Of a DNA stretch of 64,000 nt, positions 17,373 to 25,335 are shown piece after piece. The notes beneath the pieces are model-generated. The model saw nothing but the letters and a program-made list of their open reading frames with translations, was not told where the DNA came from and did no database searches. This DNA comes from Litorimonas sp964352855 (lineage in GTDB: Bacteria; Pseudomonadota; Alphaproteobacteria; Caulobacterales; Maricaulaceae): positions 1 through 64,000 of the forward strand of contig CAYGTR010000013.1 of NCBI GenBank assembly GCA_964352855.1, given 5' to 3'. A program made the translations under genes and the position numbers. Every line of letters starts with the position of its first letter. Position 1 is the first letter of the stretch.

Positions 17373-19859
17373 TTAGTTTTTAGGCGTCAAAGTTTCTAAG
17401 AAAAACTCTAATATTTGACGATCCCGATGCGTTTTGTTGGCCGTATCCCGGAAGCCGTGTTTCTCACCCGGATAGGTCATTACGCGCATATTATGGCGAC
17501 CAGATTTTTGCATGGCATCCATCAGCATAATGGAATGGCGAAACACAACATTATCATCCGCCATACCATGAATAAGCAAAACCGGCTCTGTCAAACCCTC
17601 AATATGTGCAAAGACACTGCCGTTTTCATAAGCGCCTTCGGTATAGTTCTCCGTTCCGGGGTTCGGGTCTCCTAGGTAACGCTCCGTATAGGCCGTATCA
17701 TAAAGCTTCCAATCGGTAACAGGAGCACCGGAGACACCGCTGACATAATCATCTGTCTGACCCAACATGTGTAAAACCATATAACCCCCATATGACCACC
17801 CATAAACACCCATGCGCTCAGGGTCGATAAAGCTTTGGGAACGTAGAAACTCTGCACCCCGTTCTTGATCGACAACCTCAGTGTGACCCATCGCGCGATA
17901 AAGATGATCCTCAAATGCTTTGCCGTGATTCGTCGCACCGCGGTTATCCAATTGAAATACGACAAAACCATGATGGGCGAGCATTTGGGCAAGTGGTGTG
18001 CTCCGGCCCCACTCCCGCTTCACGCGTTGAACACCTGGCCCTCCATAAACAATCGTTATACTTGCGCGCTTTTGCCCCGGCTTTAGATCCTTCGGTTTAT
18101 AAAGCATATAATTAAGCGGCGTTCCGTCTTCGGCTTGAATTTGACCAAATTCGGGTGTGATATGGTTCGCCAGATAAGGCGCATAAGGGTGCGTGCTATT
18201 TAAAGGGTTTTCATTCAACCATGCGAGAGGCGTCCCGTCTGCGGCGTAAGCTCGTGTTTGAGACGGTGTGTTTGTATCATTATAGGTGCCGATATAACGC
18301 GAACAATCTTTGTTGAAACTGGCCGAATTTTGTCCGGGGCGTGAACTGATTTGAGTGACAACGGGCGCAACCATTTCAGGCATATCGATCGCCACATTCG
18401 CATTCTCAGCATCAGGGCTTTCATCTGTTTCAGAGACCGTATTCCCCTCTTCGCTGACAGCTTGTTCAACAGCCGGTGAGATTTTAAAAATATGTGTCTC
18501 AAGAGGTGTTTCATTCCAGCCCTGCACGAACAGATCTCCTGTTTCCGTATTTTGACACAGCAGGCTTTGTACATTCATCTTTTCCGGAGTCAGCGACATG
18601 ATAGTTCCGTCTGCACCAATATTAAAAATTTGGCGTTTATCATTCTGTTCAGCAGACCAAAGCAAGCTCCCGTCTTGTTGGGCTTTCGGAGATGGCCCAA
18701 TATTCAGCCATGTCAGAGACGTCTCCGTATAAATGACTTCGCCTTTTCCTGTGCGCGCATTAAATCGTTTAAAGGTATGTGTTTTATGATCTCGCGATAA
18801 AATTCCGGCGACCAAGGACTGACCATCCGTATCCCAAACAACACGCGTGAGATAAATATCTTTATCTTCGCCTAAATCCAACCAACGCGTAGAGCCGCCA
18901 TTTGTGCTGACAACACCGAGTTTGATCGTGGCATTCGGCGTGCCCGTGAAAGGGTAACGCTGCGCAATATTCGTGACGCCGTCGACTCCAAAATCGAGAC
19001 GATTCTCAATCGCGATGGGGGACTCGTTAATTTGCGTATAGGCCACGCGATCGGCATTTGGAGAGAGCCAATATCCCGTATCCCGATCTAATTCTTCTTG
19101 AACTACAAAACTCGCCGTCGCATTGCGAATTGTGTCTGTTGCGCCGTCTGAGAGTTGACGCTCCAATCCAGTCTCTAAGTCTTTTATATAGAGCTCATTA
19201 TCGCGGACATAGGCCACTTTCGATCCATCTGCACTGACTTTCGGGTCTGTTTCAAACCCTTTCGTCGCGGTCACCTGGCGGCTCTTTTGTGTCTCTAGAT
19301 CGTATAGATAAATATCTCCGCCCAATGGGAAGAGTAAAAGATTATCCCCGACCCAAGAATAGCTGATAATACCTGATCCATATTCTCTAGCGCGTTCGCG
19401 ACGATTTTTCTCTTCCTCTGAGAGCACTTCCGGGCCTTCAAGCAAATCCGTAGAGCTAACGAGCAAGCGTCCCTCACCCGTGGTAAGATCATAAGCCCAA
19501 AGGTCTTTTTGATTGGCATCATCTTCGCGACCCTGAAGCACAGTCACAAATTCGCCATTTGGGGCAATTTGAGCGCGCGACAATGTCGTACCGGCAATAT
19601 TAATGTTACCATTGATAATTTCAGGCGTGAGGAACCCTTGGCCGGGGTTTGTTTTGAGATAGCTGGGCTGACGCGCGGCCTGCTGCGCTTGATAGGCCGC
19701 TTCCTGCAGGCTGTCTGACGTCCGCGATGACGTCTCAGATAACGCCGTCTCTGCTTGAGACAAATCTGTTTCAGTTGAAGACGGATCCGCACAGGCGGAT
19801 AAAAGTGTCGCTAGCGCAATACTCGTTGCCGCGTAAGAAAACAGTTTCAATTTAAACAT
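17373..19859 (-). CDS. S9B family dipeptidyl-peptidase IV-like lipoprotein
   Basis: An 828-residue serine peptidase. It starts with a lipoprotein signal (LLSAC), a Ser/Gln-rich linker, then a DPP IV-type beta-propeller (VVQEELDRDTGYWLSPN, the EE pair that binds the peptide N-terminus) and a C-terminal alpha/beta-hydrolase domain with Ser689 (GWSYGGY), Asp768 or 769 (GMADDNV) and His801 (GEKHGF). It should release X-Pro dipeptides in the periplasm. An acidic insert rich in E, D, S and V (near positions 18340-18480 of the DNA) interrupts the propeller. ATG 19859 is chosen over 19880 because AAAAGG precedes it at good spacing. Confidence 0.93.
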   Translation of the reverse strand: MFKLKLFSYAATSIALATLLSACADPSSTETDLSQAETALSETSSRTSDSLQEAAYQAQQAARQPSYLKTNPGQGFLTPEIINGNINIAGTTLSRAQIAPNGEFVTVLQGREDDANQKDLWAYDLTTGEGRLLVSSTDLLEGPEVLSEEEKNRRERAREYGSGIISYSWVGDNLLLFPLGGDIYLYDLETQKSRQVTATKGFETDPKVSADGSKVAYVRDNELYIKDLETGLERQLSDGATDTIRNATASFVVQEELDRDTGYWLSPNADRVAYTQINESPIAIENRLDFGVDGVTNIAQRYPFTGTPNATIKLGVVSTNGGSTRWLDLGEDKDIYLTRVVWDTDGQSLVAGILSRDHKTHTFKRFNARTGKGEVIYTETSLTWLNIGPSPKAQQDGSLLWSAEQNDKRQIFNIGADGTIMSLTPEKMNVQSLLCQNTETGDLFVQGWNETPLETHIFKISPAVEQAVSEEGNTVSETDESPDAENANVAIDMPEMVAPVVTQISSRPGQNSASFNKDCSRYIGTYNDTNTPSQTRAYAADGTPLAWLNENPLNSTHPYAPYLANHITPEFGQIQAEDGTPLNYMLYKPKDLKPGQKRASITIVYGGPGVQRVKREWGRSTPLAQMLAHHGFVVFQLDNRGATNHGKAFEDHLYRAMGHTEVVDQERGAEFLRSQSFIDPERMGVYGWSYGGYMVLHMLGQTDDYVSGVSGAPVTDWKLYDTAYTERYLGDPNPGTENYTEGAYENGSVFAHIEGLTEPVLLIHGMADDNVVFRHSIMLMDAMQKSGRHNMRVMTYPGEKHGFRDTANKTHRDRQILEFFLETLTPKN

Positions 19860-20042
19860 GGCGAACCTTTTTATGATCATGCTCTCGGCATTTTGTCTGT
19901 TGGCACCGTTTAATATGATGCCCTACAGACATTCAAGTCTTTCCGCTTTTTTCCTACCTGCTTCACATATCTGCCCAAAGGCTGTCCATAATTAATCGCG
20001 AAAGATTATTGCAAGTTTGGCGGGTTGGGATAGGCTCATTTT

Positions 20043-21509
20043 ATGCTCGATTTGCGCCCAGTCTTTTTTGTTGTCGGCCTGATGGTCGCGGCCTTGGGCC
20101 TCCTTATGTTTATCCCGATGTTTGTCGATATGGCATATGAAGGCCGGTCTTGGCGGGCATTTGCGATTTCAGGCATGCTCACAAGCCTTCTGGGTGCTGC
20201 ACTGGCCATGGCAAATTATATGCCCAAACCGGATTTGAGAGCACGTGGGGCTTTCCTTCTGACGGTGTCTTCTTGGTTTGCTCTGTCCGGCTTTGCGGCT
20301 TTACCCTTCTTAATGGAGCCTGTTGGTTTGTCTTTGACAGATGCTTTCTTTGAAGCCACATCCGGCATTACAACAACAGGGTCGACGATTTTGATAGGTC
20401 TGGACGATATGCCAAAAGGGATATTGTTATGGCGCGCACTGCTGCAATGGATAGGCGGCATTGGGATTATTGTCACAGCTATGGCAGTATTGCCCATGCT
20501 AAAAGTGGGGGGCATGCAACTTTTTCGGCTTGAAAGCTCTGATATGGGTGAAAAAATACTGCCGCGTGCCGCGTCAATTGCAGCGGCTATTTCAATAATA
20601 TATCTCACACTCACAATCGTCTGCGCCATACTTTATATGGTTGCAGGGATGAACGGGTTTGATGCCGTCGCCCATGCGATGACGACATTAGCAACCGGCG
20701 GCTACTCAACATCTGATGCCTCAATGGGCGGCTTTATGGATAATGGCGCTGATTTAGTCGGCATTGCCTTTATGTTGGCAGGTGCAATGCCTTTCGGCGT
20801 TTATTTGCTTATGAGCCGAGGTAATTTAAAAGCCCCATTCAAAGACTCTCAAGTGCGCGCTTTTCTTGTGATCATGACAGCGCTTATCGCAATGATTACC
20901 TTGGGTTTATGGGCCGGAACAGAATATGGCGGAGCCGAAGGCGAAACTTTCTGGCGCGCTTTGCGGCTCTCGGCCTTTAATACGGTCTCAATTGTAACGG
21001 GCACGGGTTACGCCACTGCGGATTACAATGCATGGGGGCCTTTTGCAGTCGCCGCCTTTTTTGCCTTTATGTTTATTGGGGGATGTGCGGGGTCGACGGC
21101 CTGTTCGATAAAAATATTCCGATATCAAGTCGCTTTCGAAGCCTTACGTGGCTATCTCTTCAAAATGCCCCGCAACCATGCTGTTGCCCCTTTACGTTAT
21201 GGGGGCGCGCCCTTACCTGAAGCGGTTGTGTATTCCGTTTTGAGTTATTTCTTTTTGTTCTTCTTAACCTTCGCCGCCACTGCCGTCATGCTGTCTATGT
21301 TAGGGCTTGATCCCATCACAGCATGGTCTGGAGCAGGAAGTGCCGTTGCAAATGTCGGTCCCGGTCTCGGCGATATTATCGGTCCCTCTGGGACATATGA
21401 GACACTGCCCAATAGTGCAAAATGGGTTCTAATGACCGCTATGATCGTTGGACGATTAGAAATTGTGACGGCCTTGGTAGTTCTGAGCCCCGCATTTTGG
21501 CGTTCTTAA
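20043..21509 (+). CDS. TrkH-family potassium uptake membrane subunit
   Basis: The 488-residue protein has paired helices and the four pore-loop signatures of the TrkH/KtrB superfamily: SGITTTGSTI (about 112), TTLATGGYST (about 217), VTGTGYAT (about 320) and SAVANVGPGLG (about 434). It forms the K+ channel of the Trk system with a TrkA-type cytoplasmic NAD-binding subunit; no trkA is next to it, although the antiporter gene at 13082-15028 carries a TrkA-N-like domain. Its end overlaps the end of the convergent hslO by 4 bp. Confidence 0.93.
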   Translation: MLDLRPVFFVVGLMVAALGLLMFIPMFVDMAYEGRSWRAFAISGMLTSLLGAALAMANYMPKPDLRARGAFLLTVSSWFALSGFAALPFLMEPVGLSLTDAFFEATSGITTTGSTILIGLDDMPKGILLWRALLQWIGGIGIIVTAMAVLPMLKVGGMQLFRLESSDMGEKILPRAASIAAAISIIYLTLTIVCAILYMVAGMNGFDAVAHAMTTLATGGYSTSDASMGGFMDNGADLVGIAFMLAGAMPFGVYLLMSRGNLKAPFKDSQVRAFLVIMTALIAMITLGLWAGTEYGGAEGETFWRALRLSAFNTVSIVTGTGYATADYNAWGPFAVAAFFAFMFIGGCAGSTACSIKIFRYQVAFEALRGYLFKMPRNHAVAPLRYGGAPLPEAVVYSVLSYFFLFFLTFAATAVMLSMLGLDPITAWSGAGSAVANVGPGLGDIIGPSGTYETLPNSAKWVLMTAMIVGRLEIVTALVVLSPAFWRS

Positions 21510-22453
21510 TTCATTAAATCGTCTAGTGAGAAAATGTAATCTGTGGCGCAAAACTCACAATTCGCTTTAATCGTTTCTCCGTCTTCGGCCATATCTAATA
21601 CAGACTCTCGGTCGAAGCTCTTGAGCGTATTTTCTAATCTGTCTCGAGAGCACTGACATTTACCTGATATATCATGTGTTTCGACGATGCGAACACCTTC
21701 TTCATGAAATAAGCGATAGAGCAGTCGGTCTTGTGAAAGTTGCGGATCTATTAGCTCTGCATCTGTGAGTGTACTAAATAATGACCGTGCCGTATCCCAC
21801 GCATCTTGTGTGTCGCCACGAGCTTTATCGTTCGCAATACGTTGGATCATCATACCACCACCGCGCCAGTTCAAGGCTTCGCCTTGAGTTTGCACCTGTC
21901 CAATGGCTAGCCGAATTTGAGTCGGAATTTGTTCGGATTGTTCAAAATAATGTTGCGCACAATCCGATAGGCGCTCACCCTGAATTGCGGCCAGGCCTTG
22001 ATACTGATCCATATCGGGGCCTTGATCAATAGTCATAGAAAATGTGCCTCCGCCCAATAATATATCCGCCCCCGGATTAGGCGTATCAATCATAATATTA
22101 CGTAACATCTTTTCTTCCCAACGCGCATAACCCCTTATGGCTCCGTCCGTTGTACAATCGGCTATCAAAAGACTTATAGCACCGTCATTCGTACCATGAC
22201 ACTGCACAACAAGACGGCCTTTGAATTTTAAGGCTTGTGTTATCAAAGCCCCCATAAGCATAGCTTCACCCAATAGCCGTGCAATGGGAGCAGGGTAACG
22301 TGCCTCACCGTTCTGTCCCGTCAGAGCTTGATTGAGTGCATCGCCGAGATGAACGGATCGCCCGCGTACAGGCTGGTCATTCAACTGAAAGACGATGACT
22401 TCATTATCGGAAAGTGCGTTCAGGTTTGCGGGAAGAGAGGTGTTATCGATCAT
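21506..22453 (-). CDS. hslO: Redox-regulated chaperone Hsp33
   Basis: Hsp33 is a holdase chaperone activated by oxidation. The 315-residue protein contains GEAMLMGALITQALKFKGRLVVQCHG and GALNWRGGGMMIQR-like blocks, and the zinc cysteines in C-x-C (266, 268) and C-x-x-C (299, 302) arrangement near the C-terminus. An upstream ATG (22504) would add 17 residues unlike the family; the ATG at 22453 gives MIDNTSLPANLN, the more typical start, though its ribosome site is weak. It ends within the end of the Trk gene (4-bp overlap). Confidence 0.93.
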   Translation of the reverse strand: MIDNTSLPANLNALSDNEVIVFQLNDQPVRGRSVHLGDALNQALTGQNGEARYPAPIARLLGEAMLMGALITQALKFKGRLVVQCHGTNDGAISLLIADCTTDGAIRGYARWEEKMLRNIMIDTPNPGADILLGGGTFSMTIDQGPDMDQYQGLAAIQGERLSDCAQHYFEQSEQIPTQIRLAIGQVQTQGEALNWRGGGMMIQRIANDKARGDTQDAWDTARSLFSTLTDAELIDPQLSQDRLLYRLFHEEGVRIVETHDISGKCQCSRDRLENTLKSFDRESVLDMAEDGETIKANCEFCATDYIFSLDDLMN

Positions 22454-22644
22454 GAAGCTTATTTGGGGGTTTTTGGCGGCAAAGCAAGATGTCTGACAAA
22501 ACACTCACTATTTTCAGCCAAATGTCTTTGGCTCCCTATGGCTCCCCGCCTCCTTATTTGCGAAAGTTAGGCGTATCACTTAAATTGCATGAAATACGGG
22601 AGCAGCACTCTCATTAACTCACTTGCCTTGCCGCGTTCGAGCGA

Positions 22645-22675
22645 CAAAGAAAAACCCCGCTGGCGAGGCGGGGTT
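22645..22675 (-). terminator. Rho-independent terminator downstream of ctrA
   Basis: An 8-bp perfect stem (AACCCCGC 22653-22660 with GCGGGGTT 22668-22675, 7-nt loop) is followed, in the leftward direction, by TTTTTCTTT. It lies 66 nt past the ctrA stop codon. A 9-bp inverted pair, CACTCTCAT (22606-22614) and ATGAGAGTG (22682-22690), surrounds it. Confidence 0.8.
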
Positions 22676-22707
22676 GTATTCATGAGAGTGGGAGGTCCTC
22701 TCCATAT

Positions 22708-22728
22708 GAGCGCAAGTCCTTTGCGCTC
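22708..22728 (-). other. Hairpin in the ctrA 3' untranslated region
   Basis: GAGCGCAA (22708-22715) pairs with TTGCGCTC (22721-22728) across a 5-nt loop, just after the ctrA stop. It may stabilise the mRNA end; the terminator proper is further downstream. Nothing else is seen in 22454-22740. Confidence 0.45.
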
Positions 22729-22740
22729 ACGTCTAAACGC

Positions 22741-23436
22741 TTAAGCGCTCATCTTATCCTTGGCAGGGTCACGCAGCACGTAGCCACGACCCCAGACAGT
22801 TTCAATATAGTGATCGCCTTGGGTGGCTGACGCGAGTTTCTTACGCAGCTTACAAATAAAGACGTCAATAATTTTGAGTTCGGGCTCGTCCATACCGCCG
22901 TAAAGGTGGTTGAGGAACATTTCTTTCGTCAGAGTTGTCCCTTTACGGAGCGAAAGAAGCTCGAGCATTTGGTATTCTTTGCCTGTCAGGTGAACACGGT
23001 GATCACCCACTTCAACTGTTTTGGCATCAAGGTTCACTTTGATATCGCCAGTCGTGATAACAGATTGGCTGTGGCCTTTCGAGCGGCGTACAACTGCGTG
23101 GATACGTGCAACAAGCTCATCCTTATGGAATGGCTTGGTCATATAGTCGTCAGCACCCGTACCTAAGCCGCGCACTTTTGTATCAATGTCGTTTGTGCCT
23201 GATAGAATAAAGATGGGCGTATTCACTTTCGCCATCCGTAGAGTCTTCAAGACTTCAAAGCCAGGCATATCCGGCAAGTTTAAATCTAACAGAATGATAT
23301 CGTAATCATACAATTTGCCCAGATCCACGCCTTCTTCACCCAGATCAGTGGTGTAAACGTTGAACCCTTCGGTTTTTAGCATCAATTCGATGCCTTGTGC
23401 TGTCGCACTATCATCTTCAATCAGAAGAACGCGCAT
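22741..23436 (-). CDS. ctrA: Cell-cycle master response regulator CtrA
   Basis: The 231-residue OmpR-family regulator matches Caulobacter CtrA over most of its length: MRVLLIEDDSATAQ at the start, phospho-acceptor Asp51 in LLDLNLPD, ADDYMTKPFHKDEL, HAVVRRSKGHSQSVI, and the winged-helix block GKEYQMLELLSLRKGTTLTK and IIDVFICKLRKKL. It controls cell division, flagellar and replication genes in alphaproteobacteria. The C-terminus ends in Ser-Ala after DKM, resembling the short proteolysis tag of Caulobacter CtrA (ends Ala-Ala). Upstream sites suggest autoregulation. Confidence 0.97.
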   Translation of the reverse strand: MRVLLIEDDSATAQGIELMLKTEGFNVYTTDLGEEGVDLGKLYDYDIILLDLNLPDMPGFEVLKTLRMAKVNTPIFILSGTNDIDTKVRGLGTGADDYMTKPFHKDELVARIHAVVRRSKGHSQSVITTGDIKVNLDAKTVEVGDHRVHLTGKEYQMLELLSLRKGTTLTKEMFLNHLYGGMDEPELKIIDVFICKLRKKLASATQGDHYIETVWGRGYVLRDPAKDKMSA

Positions 23437-23796
23437 ATTACCCTCCCAGGCGAATCATTATCCCGTAGCCGTCGGGATATGGTTAATGGAACTTTATCGG
23501 TAAGGGAATCCCGTAAACCAAATGTTAACAGCGTTAACCAATTTGTCAGAAATGTAAGAAAAATGCAGTTTTACGGTATATCCGGCAGTTTAAGCGCGAA
23601 TTTCTTTTTTAAAATACTAACGTTTTTTAACCGTGTCTTTTCACAATATCGAAAGCCTAATGGCATATGAAGGGTTTCAATAAGGATCAGGACGACACAC
23701 CGGTTAACAGGTTTGCGGTTTGATTTGACCCTGTCAGAGGTGGTGGGGGCGTGCGGATCGACTATCGGTCAAGGTGAGAAGATTGGGAGTAACACA
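23437..23796. promoter_or_regulatory. Shared regulatory region between ctrA and the FliJ-like gene
   Basis: A 360-bp non-coding gap between divergent genes. It contains TTAA-N7-TTAT (23483-23497), a CtrA-like half-site TTAACCAT on the minus strand (23479-23486) overlapping it, GTTAAC-AGC-GTTAAC with a TTAACCAA continuation (23524-23541), and two GANTC methylation sites (23452-23456 and 23506-23510). In Caulobacter, ctrA P1 is controlled by CtrA half-sites and a GANTC site, so similar control is likely. No small gene was recognised here. Confidence 0.55.
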
Positions 23797-24171
23797 ATGA
23801 CACATTCAATGGATAAATCCATTCAGAAGACGCGTTTCGCGATTGCAGACTTACAAAAGCGTATAGCCGTCTTAGAAGCAACAAAAGAGGATTTGGAACG
23901 TCAAATTCGTAAACTTAATGACAGTGTGCCGGAGGATAATGTTGATCCCAATGCGCAAAAGGAAGGCTATGTCGCTTATGGTTCTTATGCCAATTCTGTC
24001 ATTGCACGTAAGGAAAATATTCGTCGTTCATTAGGCGACATTACGGATCAAACATCAAGCTTGGCAGAAGATCTCCGTATTGCTCTTGATGCGCTTGATA
24101 GTTTTGAGCGTGTTCGCGCACGCCGCATGGCAAGTAAAGCAGAACAGGCGATGGTTCGCCGCGCAGGTTAG
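23797..24171 (+). CDS. FliJ-like coiled-coil protein
   Basis: A 124-residue protein made almost entirely of heptad-like helices (DLQKRIAVLEATKEDLERQIRKL; RKENIRRSLGDITDQTSSLAEDLRIALDALDSFERV). The length, the central break GYVAYGSYANSVIARKENI and the basic tail RARRMASKAEQAMVRR resemble alphaproteobacterial FliJ, the flagellar export chaperone; fliJ is often near ctrA. Identity is low enough that another small coiled-coil protein is possible. ATG 23797 is chosen because GGGAG precedes it by 7 nt; the longer frame starts at 23713. No other flagellar gene is in the window. Confidence 0.6.
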   Translation: MTHSMDKSIQKTRFAIADLQKRIAVLEATKEDLERQIRKLNDSVPEDNVDPNAQKEGYVAYGSYANSVIARKENIRRSLGDITDQTSSLAEDLRIALDALDSFERVRARRMASKAEQAMVRRAG

Positions 24172-24187
24172 TCCATCTGACATCTCA

Positions 24188-24222
24188 ATAAACAAACCCG
24201 CTTCAACAGCGGGCTTGTTTAT
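24188..24222. terminator. Bidirectional terminator between FliJ-like and barrel lipoprotein genes
   Basis: ATAAACAA-A-CCCGCT (24188-24202) pairs with AGCGGG-C-TTGTTTAT (24208-24222), a 15-bp stem with one mismatch and a 5-nt loop. The A/T-rich outer stem supplies T-runs in both directions, fitting its place between two convergent genes. Confidence 0.7.
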
Positions 24223-24232
24223 AAGCGAATTA

Positions 24233-24267
24233 ACCCGAATGACTTGGAATTTCCAAATCATTCGGGT
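24233..24267. repeat. 35-bp near-perfect inverted repeat
   Basis: ACCCGAATGACTTGGAA (24233-24249) and its reverse complement (24251-24267) surround a single base, with one mismatch in 17 pairs (24243/24257). There is no T-run, and the typical terminator is already present at 24188-24222. The symmetry suggests a protein-binding site, a cruciform or a mobile palindrome. Confidence 0.75.
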
Positions 24268-24321
24268 CAGCCCCACCTGCTGAAAACCCCGAAGAGCAGA
24301 AGCAGGCGCCCACGCTTTTTG

Positions 24322-25170
24322 TTAGAAGCGGTAACGTCCGCGAAGCATCAACGGGATTGATGTGCGGCTCGCACCATTATTTGTACCAGCCAAAGCAGAG
24401 CCCGGCGTAATATTGCTGCTGTCGAGACCTTGCGTATATCGCACGCCCGTTTCCAAGGCGATTGTTGAATAGCGAGTCAAAGGGGTTTCGACACCCACGA
24501 GACCTGCCGCAGATCCGACCCATCCACTGTCATAGAAAGCGATATCGCCGCCCGGCAATGCTGCACCATTGGCTTGTGCGCCTGTAATAGCAATGTCGTC
24601 CACATGTGTTGCGCCAATGCGGCCTTCAACATAAGGACGGATGCTCGGCAAAATCAGTCCGGGACGCGGTGCGAAATACTGACGTAAGCCAAGTTCAGCG
24701 CCATAAGATTTATAATCTGTCAAAGCCCCTGTCAGATTGACGCCTTCGTCAATCTGACCCCAATCCTGACGCCCTGCACTTTCAGCTTCATCAATGAAAG
24801 CCATCGCTGTAACTTTACGATTAGGGTTTAACGCGTAAGAGCCACCCAACTCTGCACGCACACCCGTATCATAAGCGTCTTTCATTTTGATGTTGTTAAT
24901 CGCAACACCCGGAAGGTCATTTGTTTCATCACCCGTCACGGCTGTTCCGCCTACGTTAAAGGAAGGACCAATGCCGCCTTCTATGTTCCAACGTGATAAG
25001 CATTGGTGACTTTGGCAAGATGATTTGGGCGCTTTGTGAGCCACCTGTGATGTATGAGCATAATAACCGTTATTGGCATTATAATGAGAATAATCTTTGT
25101 GGCCGCCAAGGCCGAGGAAGGAGCAACCTGAAAGAGCGATTGTCGCTGCGCCGAGAAGTAATATCCGCAT
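24322..25170 (-). CDS. Outer-membrane beta-barrel lipoprotein, paralog 1 of 3
   Basis: A 282-residue protein with a lipoprotein signal ending in LSGC (Cys16, Ser at +2, so outer-membrane sorted). A His/Tyr/Asn-rich segment follows, then a C-terminal beta-barrel-like domain (WNIEGGIGPSFNVGG, RAELGGSYALNPNRK, GLRQYFAPRP, RPYVEGRIGATHV) ending in LRGRYRF, the aromatic C-terminus typical of outer-membrane barrels. Start 25170 is used because AAGGA lies upstream; an ATG three codons earlier (25179) is less well placed. It shares signal and barrel motifs with the next two genes. Function is unknown; porin-like or structural roles are possible. Confidence 0.78.
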   Translation of the reverse strand: MRILLLGAATIALSGCSFLGLGGHKDYSHYNANNGYYAHTSQVAHKAPKSSCQSHQCLSRWNIEGGIGPSFNVGGTAVTGDETNDLPGVAINNIKMKDAYDTGVRAELGGSYALNPNRKVTAMAFIDEAESAGRQDWGQIDEGVNLTGALTDYKSYGAELGLRQYFAPRPGLILPSIRPYVEGRIGATHVDDIAITGAQANGAALPGGDIAFYDSGWVGSAAGLVGVETPLTRYSTIALETGVRYTQGLDSSNITPGSALAGTNNGASRTSIPLMLRGRYRF

Positions 25171-25282
25171 TGTTTTCATCCTTGTGTTCCGATCTGGCAC
25201 AATTGCTGTGCAAGATGAGTGTTGGTTCAAGGATTTGCAAAAGGGAGGCCAACTGTTCGTGACAGGGTTTACCGACGAAAAA

Positions 25283-25307
25283 TAAAAAACCCGGCGCGTG
25301 GCCGGGC
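25283..25307 (-). terminator. Rho-independent terminator downstream of paralog 2
   Basis: The stem CCCGGC (25290-25295) / GCCGGG (25301-25306) with a 5-nt loop is followed in the leftward direction by TTTTTTATTTTT. It lies just past the stop of the 25336-26580 gene, so each barrel gene may be transcribed separately. Confidence 0.85.
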
Positions 25308-25335
25308 TTTATTAAATTTTGTGACGAGACGTTTT

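Noticed and set aside
23525..23537. TTAA pair upstream of ctrA as a full CtrA box
   Set aside because: The spacer is only 5 bases; kept as a GTTAAC palindrome pair, not a full site.
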